A stretch of 64,000 nucleotides of DNA. Source: Apostichopus japonicus (lineage: Eukaryota; Echinodermata; Holothuroidea; Aspidochirotida; Stichopodidae). The translations under genes were made by a program, and so were the position numbers. Location: NCBI RefSeq assembly GCF_037975245.1, contig NC_092563.1, positions 4,578,501 to 4,642,500 on the forward strand, read 5' to 3'. How positions within the stretch are numbered: the stretch's first letter is position 1; the number at the start of each line of letters is the position of its first letter. A model generated the notes under the pieces. The model did no database searches and was not told the DNA's origin. It worked only from the letters and a program-made list of their open reading frames with translations. Shown here piece after piece: positions 12,901-25,775 of the stretch.

Positions 12901-15900
12901 TGCCAAGTTGTTTATGTAAACAGATGTCAGAAATGGCAGATCCAGGTGCTCTTGGAAGAGGAGTCTAGGAAGACAGATATCAGTAGATAAACGTAATCAC
13001 TACTTTTAGAGCCAGGAGTTACCCAGTAAGAGGTACCATGATATGCCATGCGATTTATTCGGAGTTCTGACTGACATAGCAAAGAAATTAGTAACATAGA
13101 GTTCCAGAAAACGAAGAGCTGAAGAATAGAGTTGATTTTAGTACAGAACTTGTATTCCTGAGGGAACTGGTTTCAATTCTGTTATAGATACTTGCCCATC
13201 ATCTTGGCAAAAATCCTTGGAATATTTTTGTCCTTTTTCAACCCTGGAGTCAATCGTGTACTAATATTGTCTTTCTCATTAATTCATTCGACGGTTTTTC
13301 AATTTTCAGGATTAACGATCAGAATCGATATTTACCAATCCTATTTGTGAATGAACTCATCTACAGAGGAAAAGATTTATTGGTGAGTGATCTAGGATAT
13401 CTGTATGATTTTTTCTTATTTCTTAATTCATCACTTGTTTGGTCTTAACAAAAATTCCATTAATTACTTAATCCAGTTGATCTTTGCTTCATGGCATCTA
13501 TCTGAAAAATACTCATCTTTTTTTATCTTTTTTCGTGCAGCCAATAAATACTTCGGCCCCAGTGTTACCATTACATATTGAATATAAGCCAATATCAGTC
13601 GGTAAACTGAGGTTGTTTACGACTTTAGGAGAGTCCATGAAGATGATGGTGAATCTTGGTAAGTAGACTGCTGTAACTTTGAAAAGATGGTACCTTCAAT
13701 TGGGTAAGCAATTAAATATGCTAAGGGACTCTCCTTAGAAATTTCTCTGGATATTCCCCATATCTGAAAAGCTGCTTGAATTTAGAAGGTCTCCGAATAA
13801 GTTCTGGCCACATCATTTCGTTGATGTGATCAAACTTTGTAAAATATTTTAACCATGATTATCTACATTAAATCAACTTGAACTTTTTTCATCTTTTTTT
13901 CATCTCAAAGCTTCCACCTCCCTCCACCCTCAGCAATGAAATGATTATATAGGAATCACCACAGGACTTAATATGTCAGTTGGTAGAGCTTAGGGTTTAT
14001 TTATCCTGAGGTCAGTGGTTCCATTCCTGTTCTAGCCAAAACAAAATGTATCTTTGCTCCCCTCAAAATTCTGTTTAGGAATAATTAAAAAAAAGGAAAT
14101 GTAAAAAAAAATTTTTTTTTTACAAAGATCCGAAATTTATATGCTGTCAGGATTTTGTTAATTGTGAATCAAAAAGTGAGTTCTTCTTTAACTTTTCTTT
14201 CTGAAACTTTCTCTTTCTTGTTTATGTTCTTCTGCAGGATTCACCGAGAAGGATACCGATGAAGTGCTGTCTATTTTCTTAGATATCAATCTGTATCTCT
14301 TAGCTCTGACTATCGTTGTGTCTATGTTCCATGTAAGTTTAGTCATATGTTCACCTAGGTCCATCTTTTATATGCAACCAATTTGATACATTCATTCATT
14401 CAGTCAATCAATTAATCAATCCAAAACATTTATAGTTGATTCAAATTGTAGTAATTACTCTTTCATGCCCATGGCTCATTTCAATTTTATTTTTTTCAAG
14501 CTGAGTTTTTTCATGTAAGTTATAAAAGTCATATCCCTTCACACCTTTTCCACATCCCCCTTTCTCCTCCTCCCTTCACCTCCTCCACCCCTCCCCCTTT
14601 CCCTTCCATCCCCTGCCCTTGATAAATGTCACATGTTATTATGGACAGTGATAATTATTAAGGTTTACTTCTCTCAAGGAAGATGAGTAGAGTGCTTGCA
14701 TCTATTGCCAAACAAACTCTCTCATTTCTTCAAAATGAATAAAAATTTTCCTGTGGTTTTTTTTCTTTTTCATAAGAAGCCTTCTGAGTCACTTTCAACA
14801 TTTGATTGTTACTTCATCTTGAAATACTTTCTATTCCTTACAGATGCTCTTCGACTTTCTGGCCTTCAAAAACGACATTCATTATTGGAGAAATCGGAAA
14901 AACATGATAGGACTCTCAACCAGAACAGGTATAACCGACATTGGTACTCTGCCCGTGTGTTTGTAAATAATTTTAAGTTTTACTCAACTTCCGACAGTGC
15001 ACATAGTGAACATTTTATACTACAACAGTGAGGGGCCGAGGGGGGGGGGACATGAAGGCCCTTGGATCCCTCTCATGAAATGTTCTTGGCATGTACAGCT
15101 GACTTGGATAAATGATATATATTCCTTACCAGAGACATCTTGGCTTTCATGTTCATTAATAGAATAACAAAGAGCAAAACTTATTGGAGTGCTTTCATCT
15201 CCTCTTCACTGTGTACTACAGCACAACTTTACCTAAAATCTCCAACAATTTAAATGTAATCTAAATACACAATACTTGTATCTGCCATCTACAAGCCTTG
15301 TAAATTGTATTTTATTAGCATTGTACCTGCCCCTGCAGCCTAAACCCATGTTAATTAATAAACAGAAATAATTTGACTACGTTTTGGCGATATTTATGTT
15401 CCTTCTATTCCAGTATTATGGAGGGCAGTGAGTCAGATGATTATTTTCCTTTACCTCTGGGATGAAAAGGCGAGCCTTCTCGTTTTGGTACCATGTGGAA
15501 TCGGAACGATAATAGAGGTATGTTTAACATTTTTGTTACTTTTAACCATAAATTGATGAAATTTTACTTAATATAATCTGAGCAATCAAGGATGACAATC
15601 AATGTCAATAACAACAACAACAAACATTTTGGTATCCTGAGAATTTCTGCAGCTAAATGATACTTCTTTCTCCCCCTGGCTTACATGCAGAATAGATGTT
15701 ATTTCAAATCAATTCTTTGAAATTAAACATACTGTAGCATATGGAGTTTTAAATAACATAGGTCAGATGTATACAGTATTAGAGGGAAACTTCAACTTGT
15801 TGTTGTCTTAAAAATGATCACCTGAATACATATATTTACATAAATTAACAAAAATTAACATAAATTAACAAAACGACATAAATTTAATAATCGCAGCTTG

Positions 15901-18573
15901 AGTTTAACAGTTTTATTCGTTTGGCCCTCAGAAGAAAAGTTGAACTCTTACTCTTAATACTAACATGGTTTGATTCTTTATTTATCCCATAATATTTTCA
16001 TCGTTGTATAATAACTCATTTTCAGATGTGGAAGGTGAAGAGGGCATTTAAGACTGAGATTTCTTTCACGGGATGGAGGCCTGTCATTTCGTTCGGTTCT
16101 AAACTGGACTCTGAGAAGGCGACGGATGAGTTTGATTCTCAAGCTATGAGATATTTATCGTACATCCTGTATCCGTTGTGTATAGCCGGAGCCGTCTATT
16201 CTCTACTCTATGTTTCATATAAAAGGTATTGATCTCTCTGTTGTTTATTACTGTATGTAGGTGCCTCTGCTGTCATAAACCAATCAATGAAACTTCCTAC
16301 TCACGTGGCAACAATATATTTTTGCCTTTTCAGATTGGATGATATTTTACGATATGTAAATCATTTGCCACAAAGAAAAACATAATTCTACAAAAAGTTG
16401 CATATTTTATGGAATTATATTACAGAGAACATTCACAGCTAAACATTTATTCCAAATATGTATTCAAAGTTCACGGATAAATCAATATAAATGTCATATT
16501 CTTTTAGAGCTTGTGAACAATATTTGCTATGATGATATCACAGACCATCTACTTGAACCCATTACCAGGAGTAAGAGAGACATGGGGGCCAGAAGGTGTC
16601 AAATTGAACATAAAGTGACAAGGTTATGAAATCGACTATCAGGCGAAAAAATTCCAGTCATCTAAGGCCTATAGTAGTGTAATGACATGATAATTGTACC
16701 TATTGGTGTAGTTAAATATTCACACAGGTAACATAAAAAATAGTGATTATTATTACAAGTGGCTTTAAGAACAACCAAAATGAATAACAAGTTTATATGT
16801 GTTAGTCCCATGGATGTTAATTGTGCAGGCTGTTTGTCCACATAAGGTGAATCAATTTGTATTTCTTTATTATTTTTTTAAAATATATCTTAGCAGTAGA
16901 AGAAGCAGTGAAGATGGAAGTTGGAACCAGTCCAATGAGTTTCTTCCTACATTTGCTTTATGATACCCAACTTTTACTATACATTTAAAAAAAAAATGTT
17001 TTCTTTATTTTATTTTTCAAGCTGGTACTCCTGGATAATCCATTGTCTCGTTAATGGGGTCTATGCATTTGGCTTTCTTCTAATGATGCCACAGTTATTT
17101 GTAAATTACAAGGTCAGTTTGATTCTTTCTGTGTCGTTTAATCGTAGTTCTGTTATAATGAAGTGATTGCCTTTGTTCTAAGTTTGCTAAAATTGAAAAG
17201 ATTTTTGTTTTTAATATTGGAAGATTCTGCAGTTTATGAAGAATTTTGTGACATGAAATATTTTGTTTGGTTGTCCCTCGGACCACCAGGTCTGACTTTT
17301 CGATTGTCCAACTTAGCTGATTTGCTTTTAATACAAACACAACAGCGTGTATTATTGAGTACAGTACATCAGGGAACACCTTGGTGTCCATATCCTGGGT
17401 AGCAGCCCTGAGGGTTTGTGAATTTCAGATAAAATATTCCCTACAGTAAGTATTGTCCACTACAATCAAATTGTTTTCAAGTTTACTTTCCATAGCAATC
17501 AACCATATCTGTCTTATTTACAGCTTAAATCAGTTGCCCATCTACCATGGAGAGCCTTCACATACAAGGTGAGAGAATTAACAATATTTTACTTGATTGA
17601 CGACATGAGATTGACAAGAATACCCTCCTCTGTAGATGTAGGATGATCTAAACTTTGCAACCCTTAACTTTATTCTTTAATTTACTTGGACAATGTCATG
17701 TCTAGACCAAAAATTCTGCAATAGGTTTCCTTTCATAGGTATAATGAATAAAGAAACAGATTGCACATATCTGTCAGCCAACCGTATCTGTTACTTTATG
17801 ATAATTTCTCATCGCTGTTGTTCAATATTCATATTTATTTATATTTTCCCTTCTTTCTTTAGGCATTCAATACCTTCATTGATGACATGTTTGCTTTTAT
17901 AATCACCATGCCAACATCTCATCGACTAGCTTGTTTCCGAGATGACTTTGTATTTCTCATATTTCTTTACCAAAAGTGGTGAGTTTTTGTCTTCTTTTAT
18001 TATTTATAGGAAATAGTGAAATGACCTTTGGCTAAAATGTCTTAGATAACTACCTATCTGGTCAAAAAACAAACATTCCAATATGTGCATTACATGTTAT
18101 TTATTGTAATATTTAAATTGTCTATGTTGCTGATGAAATGTTCCAGGTTAAATGGAATCGTTAATTCCTTCTTCATTATCCTTAAAAAAAAAAATTAAAA
18201 AAAAATCTAGGATGTTTGTCCTAGTTTTATAATTTATGATCTTATTTTTGAGTATTTTGGAATTTTGATGGCAGTGCCTACCAAATGCAACATTAAAACT
18301 GGCTAAAAGCAATCACATTACTTTGAATTTCCAACTTTAAATCTACAAATGTTATTTCTTGTCGTTGCTTTTGAGTGTTATGATTGTACATAAATTTCGA
18401 TTTGGTGTTTTACTTTTTCGGTTAAATACGACTTTTATTGTCCTGTTTATTGTCCTGTCTCATATTCCTACAGGCTTTATCCAGTGGATAAAACCAGAGT
18501 TAACGAATACGGAGTCTCTTATGATGATGATGATGATGATGATGAGAAAGAGGATAAAGAGCACAGAGATTAA
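9930..18573 (+). CDS. CLPTM1L: CLPTM1L (cleft lip and palate transmembrane protein 1-like), 14 coding exons
   Basis: Multipass ER membrane protein of the CLPTM1 family, reported as a glycolipid (GlcN-PI) scramblase in GPI-anchor synthesis and linked to cisplatin resistance. Coding exons: 9930-10094, 11322-11419, 11931-12114, 12601-12728, 13310-13382, 13541-13658, 14238-14332, 14844-14928, 15414-15517, 16026-16225, 17022-17112, 17524-17568, 17863-17978, 18474-18573. All junctions are GT-AG with compatible phases, and the sum is 1602 bases (533 aa; human 538). An N-terminal membrane segment (residues about 7-28) precedes a lumenal domain with HWRPKIEF. Hydrophobic segments then include [23 protein letters not shown] and the highly conserved stretch from SWYSW through LKSVAHLPW to [15 protein letters not shown]. 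The start is the first ATG of a conserved N terminus; an AG at 9910-9911 may join an upstream 5' UTR exon. The tail carries seven Asp codons from a GAT repeat. Confidence 0.95.
12330..12415 (+). repeat. tRNA-derived SINE-like fragment in CLPTM1L intron 3
   Basis: Contains GAACTTGTATTTGTGAGG, then GGCTCAAATCCTGTTCTAGC, which resembles a B-box followed by a conserved tail. The same word order occurs at 13135-13195 and 13965-14050 in this gene, which supports a dispersed family. Confidence 0.5.
13135..13195 (+). repeat. tRNA-derived SINE-like fragment in CLPTM1L intron 4
   Basis: GAACTTGTATTCCTGAGG followed by CTGGTTTCAATTCTGTTATAG is a diverged copy of the unit at 12330-12415. The B-box-like core is degraded. 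Confidence 0.45.
13965..14050 (+). repeat. tRNA-derived SINE copy in CLPTM1L intron 6
   Basis: This is the best preserved copy. It has an A-box-like TCAGTTGGTAGAGCTTAGG, then ATCCTGAGGTCAGTGG, a B-box-like GGTTCCATTCC and TGTTCTAGCC. The A/B box spacing fits a tRNA-derived head. It runs into A-rich sequence downstream. Confidence 0.55.
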
Positions 18574-21565
18574 ACTGCAAGATATGCAAGATAAGAGATC
18601 ATTGTACCACTGACTTGCTTTTACTACAACTTCTTCATGTAAAAGAGAGAAAGCGATAGAGGGAGCTGTTCCCTTAGCGTATATACCGGACCCGCAACAG
18701 TGACTTTGAAAATAAGAGGGATGGGTGCTTATCGACAGTTTGTGATGATTTGGTATCAGGCTTTGTAGTTCCTCTTGGGATCTTAGGGAGGGTGAAGTGA
18801 TAACATTTTTACATCACACAGCACATCATTTTTGTCAATCATAAACCTTAATTCTAAAAGTAAAATATGCATGAATCATGTTTCAATGGACATTCATCCA
18901 AAATGCTTTCATCTTTGCTCGATTTTACTGGTCAGGATGACACAGTGACATCAATATTCTTAAATCTACTACTAAAGACCAACCGCTTTTGTACTGCATT
19001 GGGGTGGGGGGGGGGTGGTTGAGATGTTTAGTCATCTAAGTGGGTATTAGGGGAGGGCATTCCCATCCCCCTTTGAACAATTTTGATAAAATGGAAGGTT
19101 CTTATAAATGCTAACTGGTGCTATATTTTGCACTTTTTAGAAACAATGTTGAAAATATTTTAGCGGTTAGATACCCAGATGTGTTTATATGTATAGGTAC
19201 TGTACACTAGGAATTTTCGTACTGTTTGCCAGTGAAATATAAAAGTTGCCCCCCCCCACTTCCCAGACATGATTGCTCCCCTGTTAAAGACTAATTTGAG
19301 GAGGTATGAATCAGTTTAGATTGCGTAGCTCATAAGGTAAAGTACAGTTATAATAAGTTACAATATGTTTGTGTGCAATATTTTTGTTTGGTTCAATAAT
19401 TTGTATTAATTTCATGAATTTTAATTAAACTATAAGTAGACCGAGGTAGTATCGTGCAGACTAAAGAATTTTTGTTTGAGAACTGAAATGAGTAGCATTC
19501 TGGGGAAAAAAAGCTTGTGTGAGAAAACAGACCTCTATCTGGTACGTTTGTCTGTTTCATGAAGTAGAAGATGAGGGCAGTATCTACTGCTTATTTTCCT
19601 GAGAGGGAGAAATATTTTGAGGAGAGGGGGTGGGGGTGGTGAGGTCAGATGAGGGACTTGCTGTTTATTGGACAGGATAGTAAGGATGTATTTACAAGGC
19701 TGTCTACATTCACCAGGTTGCTTTAAAAGGAATTAATTTAATGCTTTCACATCAGCACCATTTAAAGAAAGTTCTCATTCAACCCACTGAACAACTGAAT
19801 GTTGTAATTTTTAATATTTTGTATCCAAACTTTTTGTATGGTATTGTATTGTACCATCAACCGGGTCATACAGGTAATCTGATTCAAGTTTGAAACCACC
19901 ATTGATTCTATTCAACTGTACGTTGCAAAGCTAAATGAATTTAACATCCAGAATAGAATATTGGATATGAACATAGTTTTGTAATACTCAGCCTGTTGTT
20001 TCTTTTTTTATTTTTATTTCTTTTATTCTATCTGATGTAATTATTAGCTGCTAATGCAAAATATGAAGACAAGTAACAGGAGTACACAGTACAGTTAAAA
20101 CAAAACAAGAAAATTATGATTTTTTTTAGATTTATTTCATAACTTCAAAGAAAACAAACTGTTCGGATCTCCATGCCCAGCAATAAAGACACACATCATC
20201 CTCCTATCACTGAGGATGTCACATAAGGTCTTCAAACTCTAGCTATTTTTGAGTTTCCAAAAGATTCATTTCATATTAATAGATGCAATGAAGTGCACAA
20301 ACTGTGTGAATGATTTCTTTCTTGGCTCAAAATGTAACAGTTTTGGATGATAATAATTTTTAAAGAGTTATGAACAGTTCAGTCTGAGTTATATACGCAA
20401 AGTAGGGAAGGTTAGAAACATCTGATGTGTAGCACCAAGTTTTAAGTTTCGGAAAAATTTCAGCATGCTTTGTCAAGATATTTAAAGCATAAATATGTGA
20501 CGTTAATTCGACAGATTAACCGATTGTACGTTCAATCCCATCTCTTGATCAGGAACAGTTTCAACACAAAACTAACCAGCTGCTTTATAATGGCATTTCA
20601 GTTCTGACATTGATTGATAATGATTCCACCACACATCAGACTTATTTCTTACTAGCTGTTATTATTGGAATCTCTGGTGCAGCAACTCTGTCATAGAGAA
20701 TATGTCATGATTATCAGCGAATCATAAAAAAAACGATTGGAGACGTTTGACCAGCTGTATGAACACACACATTCACTGTGGCATATTCCACAACCACTTT
20801 CTTCTTATCATACGCACCCCAGCCTGTCCTGCTACCTCGACCAAATCTATTCCACTAGCTCCACCCACTGCCTCGGCCATATCTATCCCACTACTTCAAC
20901 CGTATCCATGAACCTCTCTCATTGTCTCACATCTGGCATATATCACTAACTCAACCTTCTATACAACTGTTCTTAAAACTTTACATTCACTGTAGCAGTT
21001 TCATTACCTCACGTGCATCCAATACTACACACACAAAACAACGCTAAGCATACTGCTGGCTTCTGGACGTAACTATCCAATAAATTAACATAGTAACAAA
21101 ATGAAGTTTGTCAGTATGCATGACGTTATCATAAGTACAAATGATCCTAACAAATAGAAAAATCTAACTCGCAAACTTCAATTCGTAGCTAATTGCAGCA
21201 ATCTCAATGTACATGTATAAAAAGGAGTCCCAAGATGAAATACACTGTGAGAGGTGCTGGCTGTATTGATACATCCTTCCTATTTTGCTTCGTCCCAATC
21301 AAAACCCTTTCTATCTATATTATTCTGCTCTCATACCTACAGTACGTAGGTGTGGAACTATGGGCATAGAGAATCTTAAATACACAGCAACGAAAAATTA
21401 CTTCAGAAATTGAAAAGGGAGGTTTACACTCCCCAAGTCTATGATGCGGATTGATGCCCTTACTCCTTTTAGACAAAACTTCTGTTCCAAGCCCCAGGAG
21501 TTCAAGGTGATGCCCATCATTTGTTCCAGCGATGCAGTCATTCTGTTTGCGGGAGAGGCAAACAT
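18574..21565. other. 3' regions of convergent CLPTM1L (+) and PDCD5 (-)
   Basis: The two genes point towards each other, so this 3 kb must hold both 3' UTRs and whatever lies between them. There is a C/G-rich patch near 19000-19020 and 19250-19262 and an AATAAA near 20182 on the + strand, a candidate polyadenylation signal for CLPTM1L. No further exon-like frame is visible; a + frame at 20737-20949 is low-complexity (His/Ser/Tyr-rich) and unsupported. Confidence 0.45.
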
Positions 21566-24500
21566 TCAGTAGTCATCCTCATCGTCTGAATCGAGTACTC
21601 TTCTTCTCTCGTACTGCAGAAAGATGAAGATGAAAACTTGATATGTCAATATTTCTGACAGAGGAGAGCAGGAGTAGTATAATCATTTTCCTAGAGTTGC
21701 TGCCAGCATTCTACCAACCTGTTCAATCTCAATAAACTTAAGACACATCTAGCTTTTGTTAAGACTCTACAGAAAGGTGGGGCTGCTTGCCCATAAATGC
21801 TTCTATCTCTCTAATAAGAAATTAATATAAAATGATTCCCCAGTAAAGAGTACACAGTTGCACATCATGGTGTGGAGAGGTCACTTAGAGCCACCCAAAC
21901 CTTTCATGGCTTTTCATTTTACTTTTTCATTCGGCTAATTCAATTAGTTTGATCAATTGGTTTGATCAAGGTTTGGTTAAAGGCATCGCCCCAAACCGCG
22001 TGCCGCGCTCTGAAAAAGTAAACTTTCTGTTGCTTGCAAGTGAAGTTTTCTTGTTGTCGCTACAAAATGCAGACAGTAATGAAACATGATACCTTGTTAT
22101 CTTTTATCTAGACCTGATATGTCCATCATTGCTATGTACACTGTGTTGTGGGCATTGACTGTAGCTGTATGTATTGACTGTACACTAGTGTCTAATTACC
22201 GACGGTAACAAGCTGTGTGTGTATTTTCTGGGATCGATGGTGGTGTCTAACACTTCTGTTACACCTCATTCGAAACTAGGTCAGATTACCGGCATGAGAC
22301 GTTTCTTTGTGCGTGAGTCTTCACACCCTCTAAAGGCATTGCTCCGACGTGTTTAGCGGTCTGCAGGCTGTATGTTTAGGGTTTTGAAGACCTTGCCCAC
22401 TGCAGTGTTATTACTTTCTCACTTATCAGTGTAATCAAACTACACATTGATGTCCACCTCATTGACTCTATACTTTTCTCCATGTAATGATCAATACTCT
22501 ACCTTAAGTTTGGTGGTTTTCTTGGTTTGTTGAGAGACACTCTCTAACATACTCTTCAGCTGATCCTCACCAATCTATTTAGAAAGTGATAAAGAGAGTA
22601 CCAATGGTTAAACAGGGGATATTGCAAATATTCATGGCCAAGATATGAATGTTTTCCCTTCATTTTTTTATATTTTTTATGACACTTTGTGAATGCATCT
22701 GGCAACAACAGAGTAAATGATATCATCCTGGCAACTGAGTCAAAACTTGTGTTTTATGTTTTATCCAAAAAATATTTTCAATTTTTTCTTCATAATATTT
22801 AAATCCTCTATCCACAGAGGGAAATGATATTTCCACAAATAGAACTATTAAGGAAATTCAACAAAAGGAGTAAATAGCCAACTGCAAACATTCTTTCTGG
22901 ACCTAGGATAATTTGACTGTTTTTTTATAAAATGTAAAAAGGAATGCAAAAACGTTTTCCAATCGAATCATTCAATACATACCATACCATTTAAGTGCTT
23001 ATATAATTTTTATCTACAGTGTAATTACCCTGCCAGGTAGTTGTCCTGTGGTCGCCATATTGCACAACATACTCTCCACCATCTTTGCCTTTTCAGGTTT
23101 CACCAGGGCTATACTGTTCACTATATAGAATAAAAACATTTACAATTAAGCAGATGTTCTTCTTTGTCAACTGTCTTGTGTATGTACTATGGAAAGTTAA
23201 TTACCACGGATCAGAGTATCTACAATGAAATCAAATCAATGTCAATTTCTCAAAGAGTAATATCACAAAATTTGTTGATTCCAAAGGACTTCCATGGGGA
23301 AAAATTTCTTTTTCATTTACACAGCAAAAAGTACAAAGATTTGAGTAACATGGCAAAGTTCTTGGCATATTAAAAGTAAACTCAACAGTGAGGTCTTCTA
23401 GAATGGCATAACAAACATAAAGCTATAAAAATTGGAATCTAAAGTGACAGCCATGTTAATTTCAACAGGACTGTTGTCAAAGGAGTTGCCAGTCAACTAA
23501 ATTTCTTATTAAATCGCACCTTTCTCTGGGTTTGTCCCAAGGATTGAGTCAAACCTCGCATAACTTGTGCTGGTTTTTGGCCTAACTTTAAAAGAAAATT
23601 CACCTTGTCTACATAACAAGCAATCTATCATCAAATCAAAACCAGTTTAGCACTGTAACAGAAATTACTTAACAGCAACCGACCAAAGTAGGGAATCAAT
23701 TTATGGCCTCTACTTACGTCTTGCTCTGGCTGACTGGTCTAACACCTGAGCTAATATTGAATTCATCATTTCTTCTCTCCTGGCATTTAAGAGAAAAGAA
23801 AATGTTAGCAGCTGTCATTAGTATCAGCTGAAAGCTGACAATGTCAGAAAAAGTAGCCACCAATTTGTTTCATACATTGCTTTATTACACAGCAGACAGA
23901 GAATTGGTACTCATTACATTACCATCATTTGATGCCTCCAGCAGCAACTATACACTGAGTTATTCTGCACTGTTAGGCTGTTTGAGAGTTTTACAAGTTA
24001 TTCCTTCCTTAGCTACAGTATTCCTTTTAGCAATTTTATCCTTGCAACTTTATAAGAAGCTTTGAAAACACCTTGTTCAATTTGAAAAGTGTAGAATATA
24101 AATAGTGCCATAAATATGGAGACATAATTCAAATAAATAAATAATTCTACACATGGAACAATAATAAACAAGATGTATGTTATCTTAGTACTTGTATATA
24201 TATATGGTACCTTTGTGCCTCTTGTTGCTGTTTCTGCTGTTTATCCATTCCTCCACCCATCTGAAAAATGAATGGAAAATATTACACTGGTCAGTGAAAT
24301 TTCTAACATTGTAAACTCAGTAGCAAATAATGCAAACTTGTCTTTTTAGTATGTGGAAAAGATTTAGGGGTGTGCTGAATAGGTTGTAGTTATGGTGTGC
24401 AATATTTTGTTGTTGTTAAACATTCCTTTTTTGGGGTAAATGTACATGAAGGAGGGTCAAGTTAAGTGTTTGCAGATTGTCTGTCAAGTTTCGACTCACA

Positions 24501-24948
24501 AGTGCATCAAAAATGTAAACTGTGCCTCAGTGCCCTAACCATGTCAAAACATGGTGACTTGTGTGCAATGACTTAATGTTAATGGTGGCAGCAGTGATAG
24601 CAACAAGCTGGGGATCACATACTGTCATATAGAAACTCTCTGAGTCTGAAACAAACCAATATGTGTCCCCTTTTTTCAATATCATCAGCACTTCTGTGCT
24701 TACTGTTTAGTACTAATATAAGTAACAGTAATACAGTGCTTAATTTAAGCCTAGCCAAGTGCATGCCTTGTTAACTGTAGACAATACTACTATTAATAGG
24801 CCTATACTACTGCTACTTGCTAGGCTGTAGTATAATACACAGTTTAAACTAAATTTTTATATGTAGCCTATATAGGTTTTACTTCACTAACCTCCTGCTG
24901 GAGTTCGGCCATCCGCTTTGCCCTTATAGCTTCCAGATCGTCGTCCAT
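21566..24948 (-). CDS. PDCD5: PDCD5 (programmed cell death protein 5), 6 exons
   Basis: Small conserved DNA-binding-like helical protein (PDCD5/TFAR19 family; archaeal homologues exist) that acts in the cytosol and nucleus. It is linked to apoptosis promotion and to regulation of the TIP60 acetyltransferase and the CCT chaperonin. Exons on the minus strand: 24892-24948, 24211-24260, 23718-23779, 23029-23120, 22503-22574, 21566-21613. All have GT-AG borders and consistent phases, and the total is 381 bases (126 aa; human 125). Landmarks are the start MDDDLEAIRAKRMAELQQE, then MMNSILAQVLDQSARAR, LNSIALVKPEKAKMVE, the helix ending in VSQQTKKTTKLK, and the acidic C terminus RRVLDSDDEDDY. A Gly/Gln-rich linker (MGGGMDKQQKQQQEAQR) replaces the human linker. 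The gene is divergent from EXOSC7. Confidence 0.95.
21977..22333 (+). mobile_element. TTAA-flanked MITE, copy 1 (PDCD5 intron 5)
   Basis: Begins after TTAA at 21977-21980 with AGGCATCGCCCCAAACCG and ends GAGTCTTCACACCC, followed by a mutated CTAA. It shares its whole length with copies at 31883 and 46915. Internal landmarks are GTCTAATTACCGACGGTA and GGGATCGATGGTGGTG. It has no coding capacity. Confidence 0.8.
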
Positions 24949-25775
24949 TTTGGATAAACTTGAAGTAAAACTGTATATAGAAACTCAATGAATAGATGAG
25001 CGCCAAATGTTACAAACTTTACCAGTTAGATTGTGTAGCCAAGTCCAACCCAGTACGTTAAAACCATAGAAATTGATAAGATTCATTTGTTGGTTCTAGC
25101 AAGTTACTTTAGAAAATCTTACCAATACAATTATAACTACCGTTTTTTTTTCAATTCTTCCGTCTAGCGCATGCACCACGCTGTTAGTGTTACCGTAAAA
25201 TTAACTGGAGAAAGTAGAGAAGCAGGCTAACTCTAAGCCAATATCATTAAATTCCAGTGGTCTACACGATATTTTTCTCAAGAAGGTATTCAACCTTTAA
25301 TATGTTTCACATTATCGCAACTGTCATCTGTAGTGCATTCCTTGCAAACGCGCTTAGGTCTAGGTTACATTGTCATTAGGTACAGTAAAGGACGGAATTT
25401 TCTCGCATATCTGCTACCTGTTAGTTTGTGTACCACTTATTGACTTAAAAAGTGAAAACTCAACACAGAAAGGGAAGATAACACTAGATGTATAGAAGCA
25501 ATGCAGTTCAGTCGTGAAAATACCGTGTATACAATTCTATCAGATCATAAGCCTTGAATAAATGTTACAGTAGTTTTTTACCACAGCATCAACTGGCAGT
25601 GGTCCCTAATTTGTTGTGAAGAGTGCTCTTTTCTTTCTTTTGACATATTACAGTAAAGCCCACAATCCAATCATTGGAAAAAGAGGTACCCAGACATCAT
25701 TATGCAAATCTCTCTGTTTTAGTCCAAACATTTTTCTTTGTTTAATCTATAGTGAGAAGAGAAGCGGCTGTCATC
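24949..25775. promoter_or_regulatory. Shared divergent 5' region of PDCD5 and EXOSC7
   Basis: The start codons of PDCD5 (24948, minus) and EXOSC7 (25776, plus) are back to back with 827 bases between them, so both 5' UTRs and promoters must lie here unless there are more distant 5' exons. I see no convincing TATA box. Bidirectional use is inferred from geometry alone. Confidence 0.5.
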
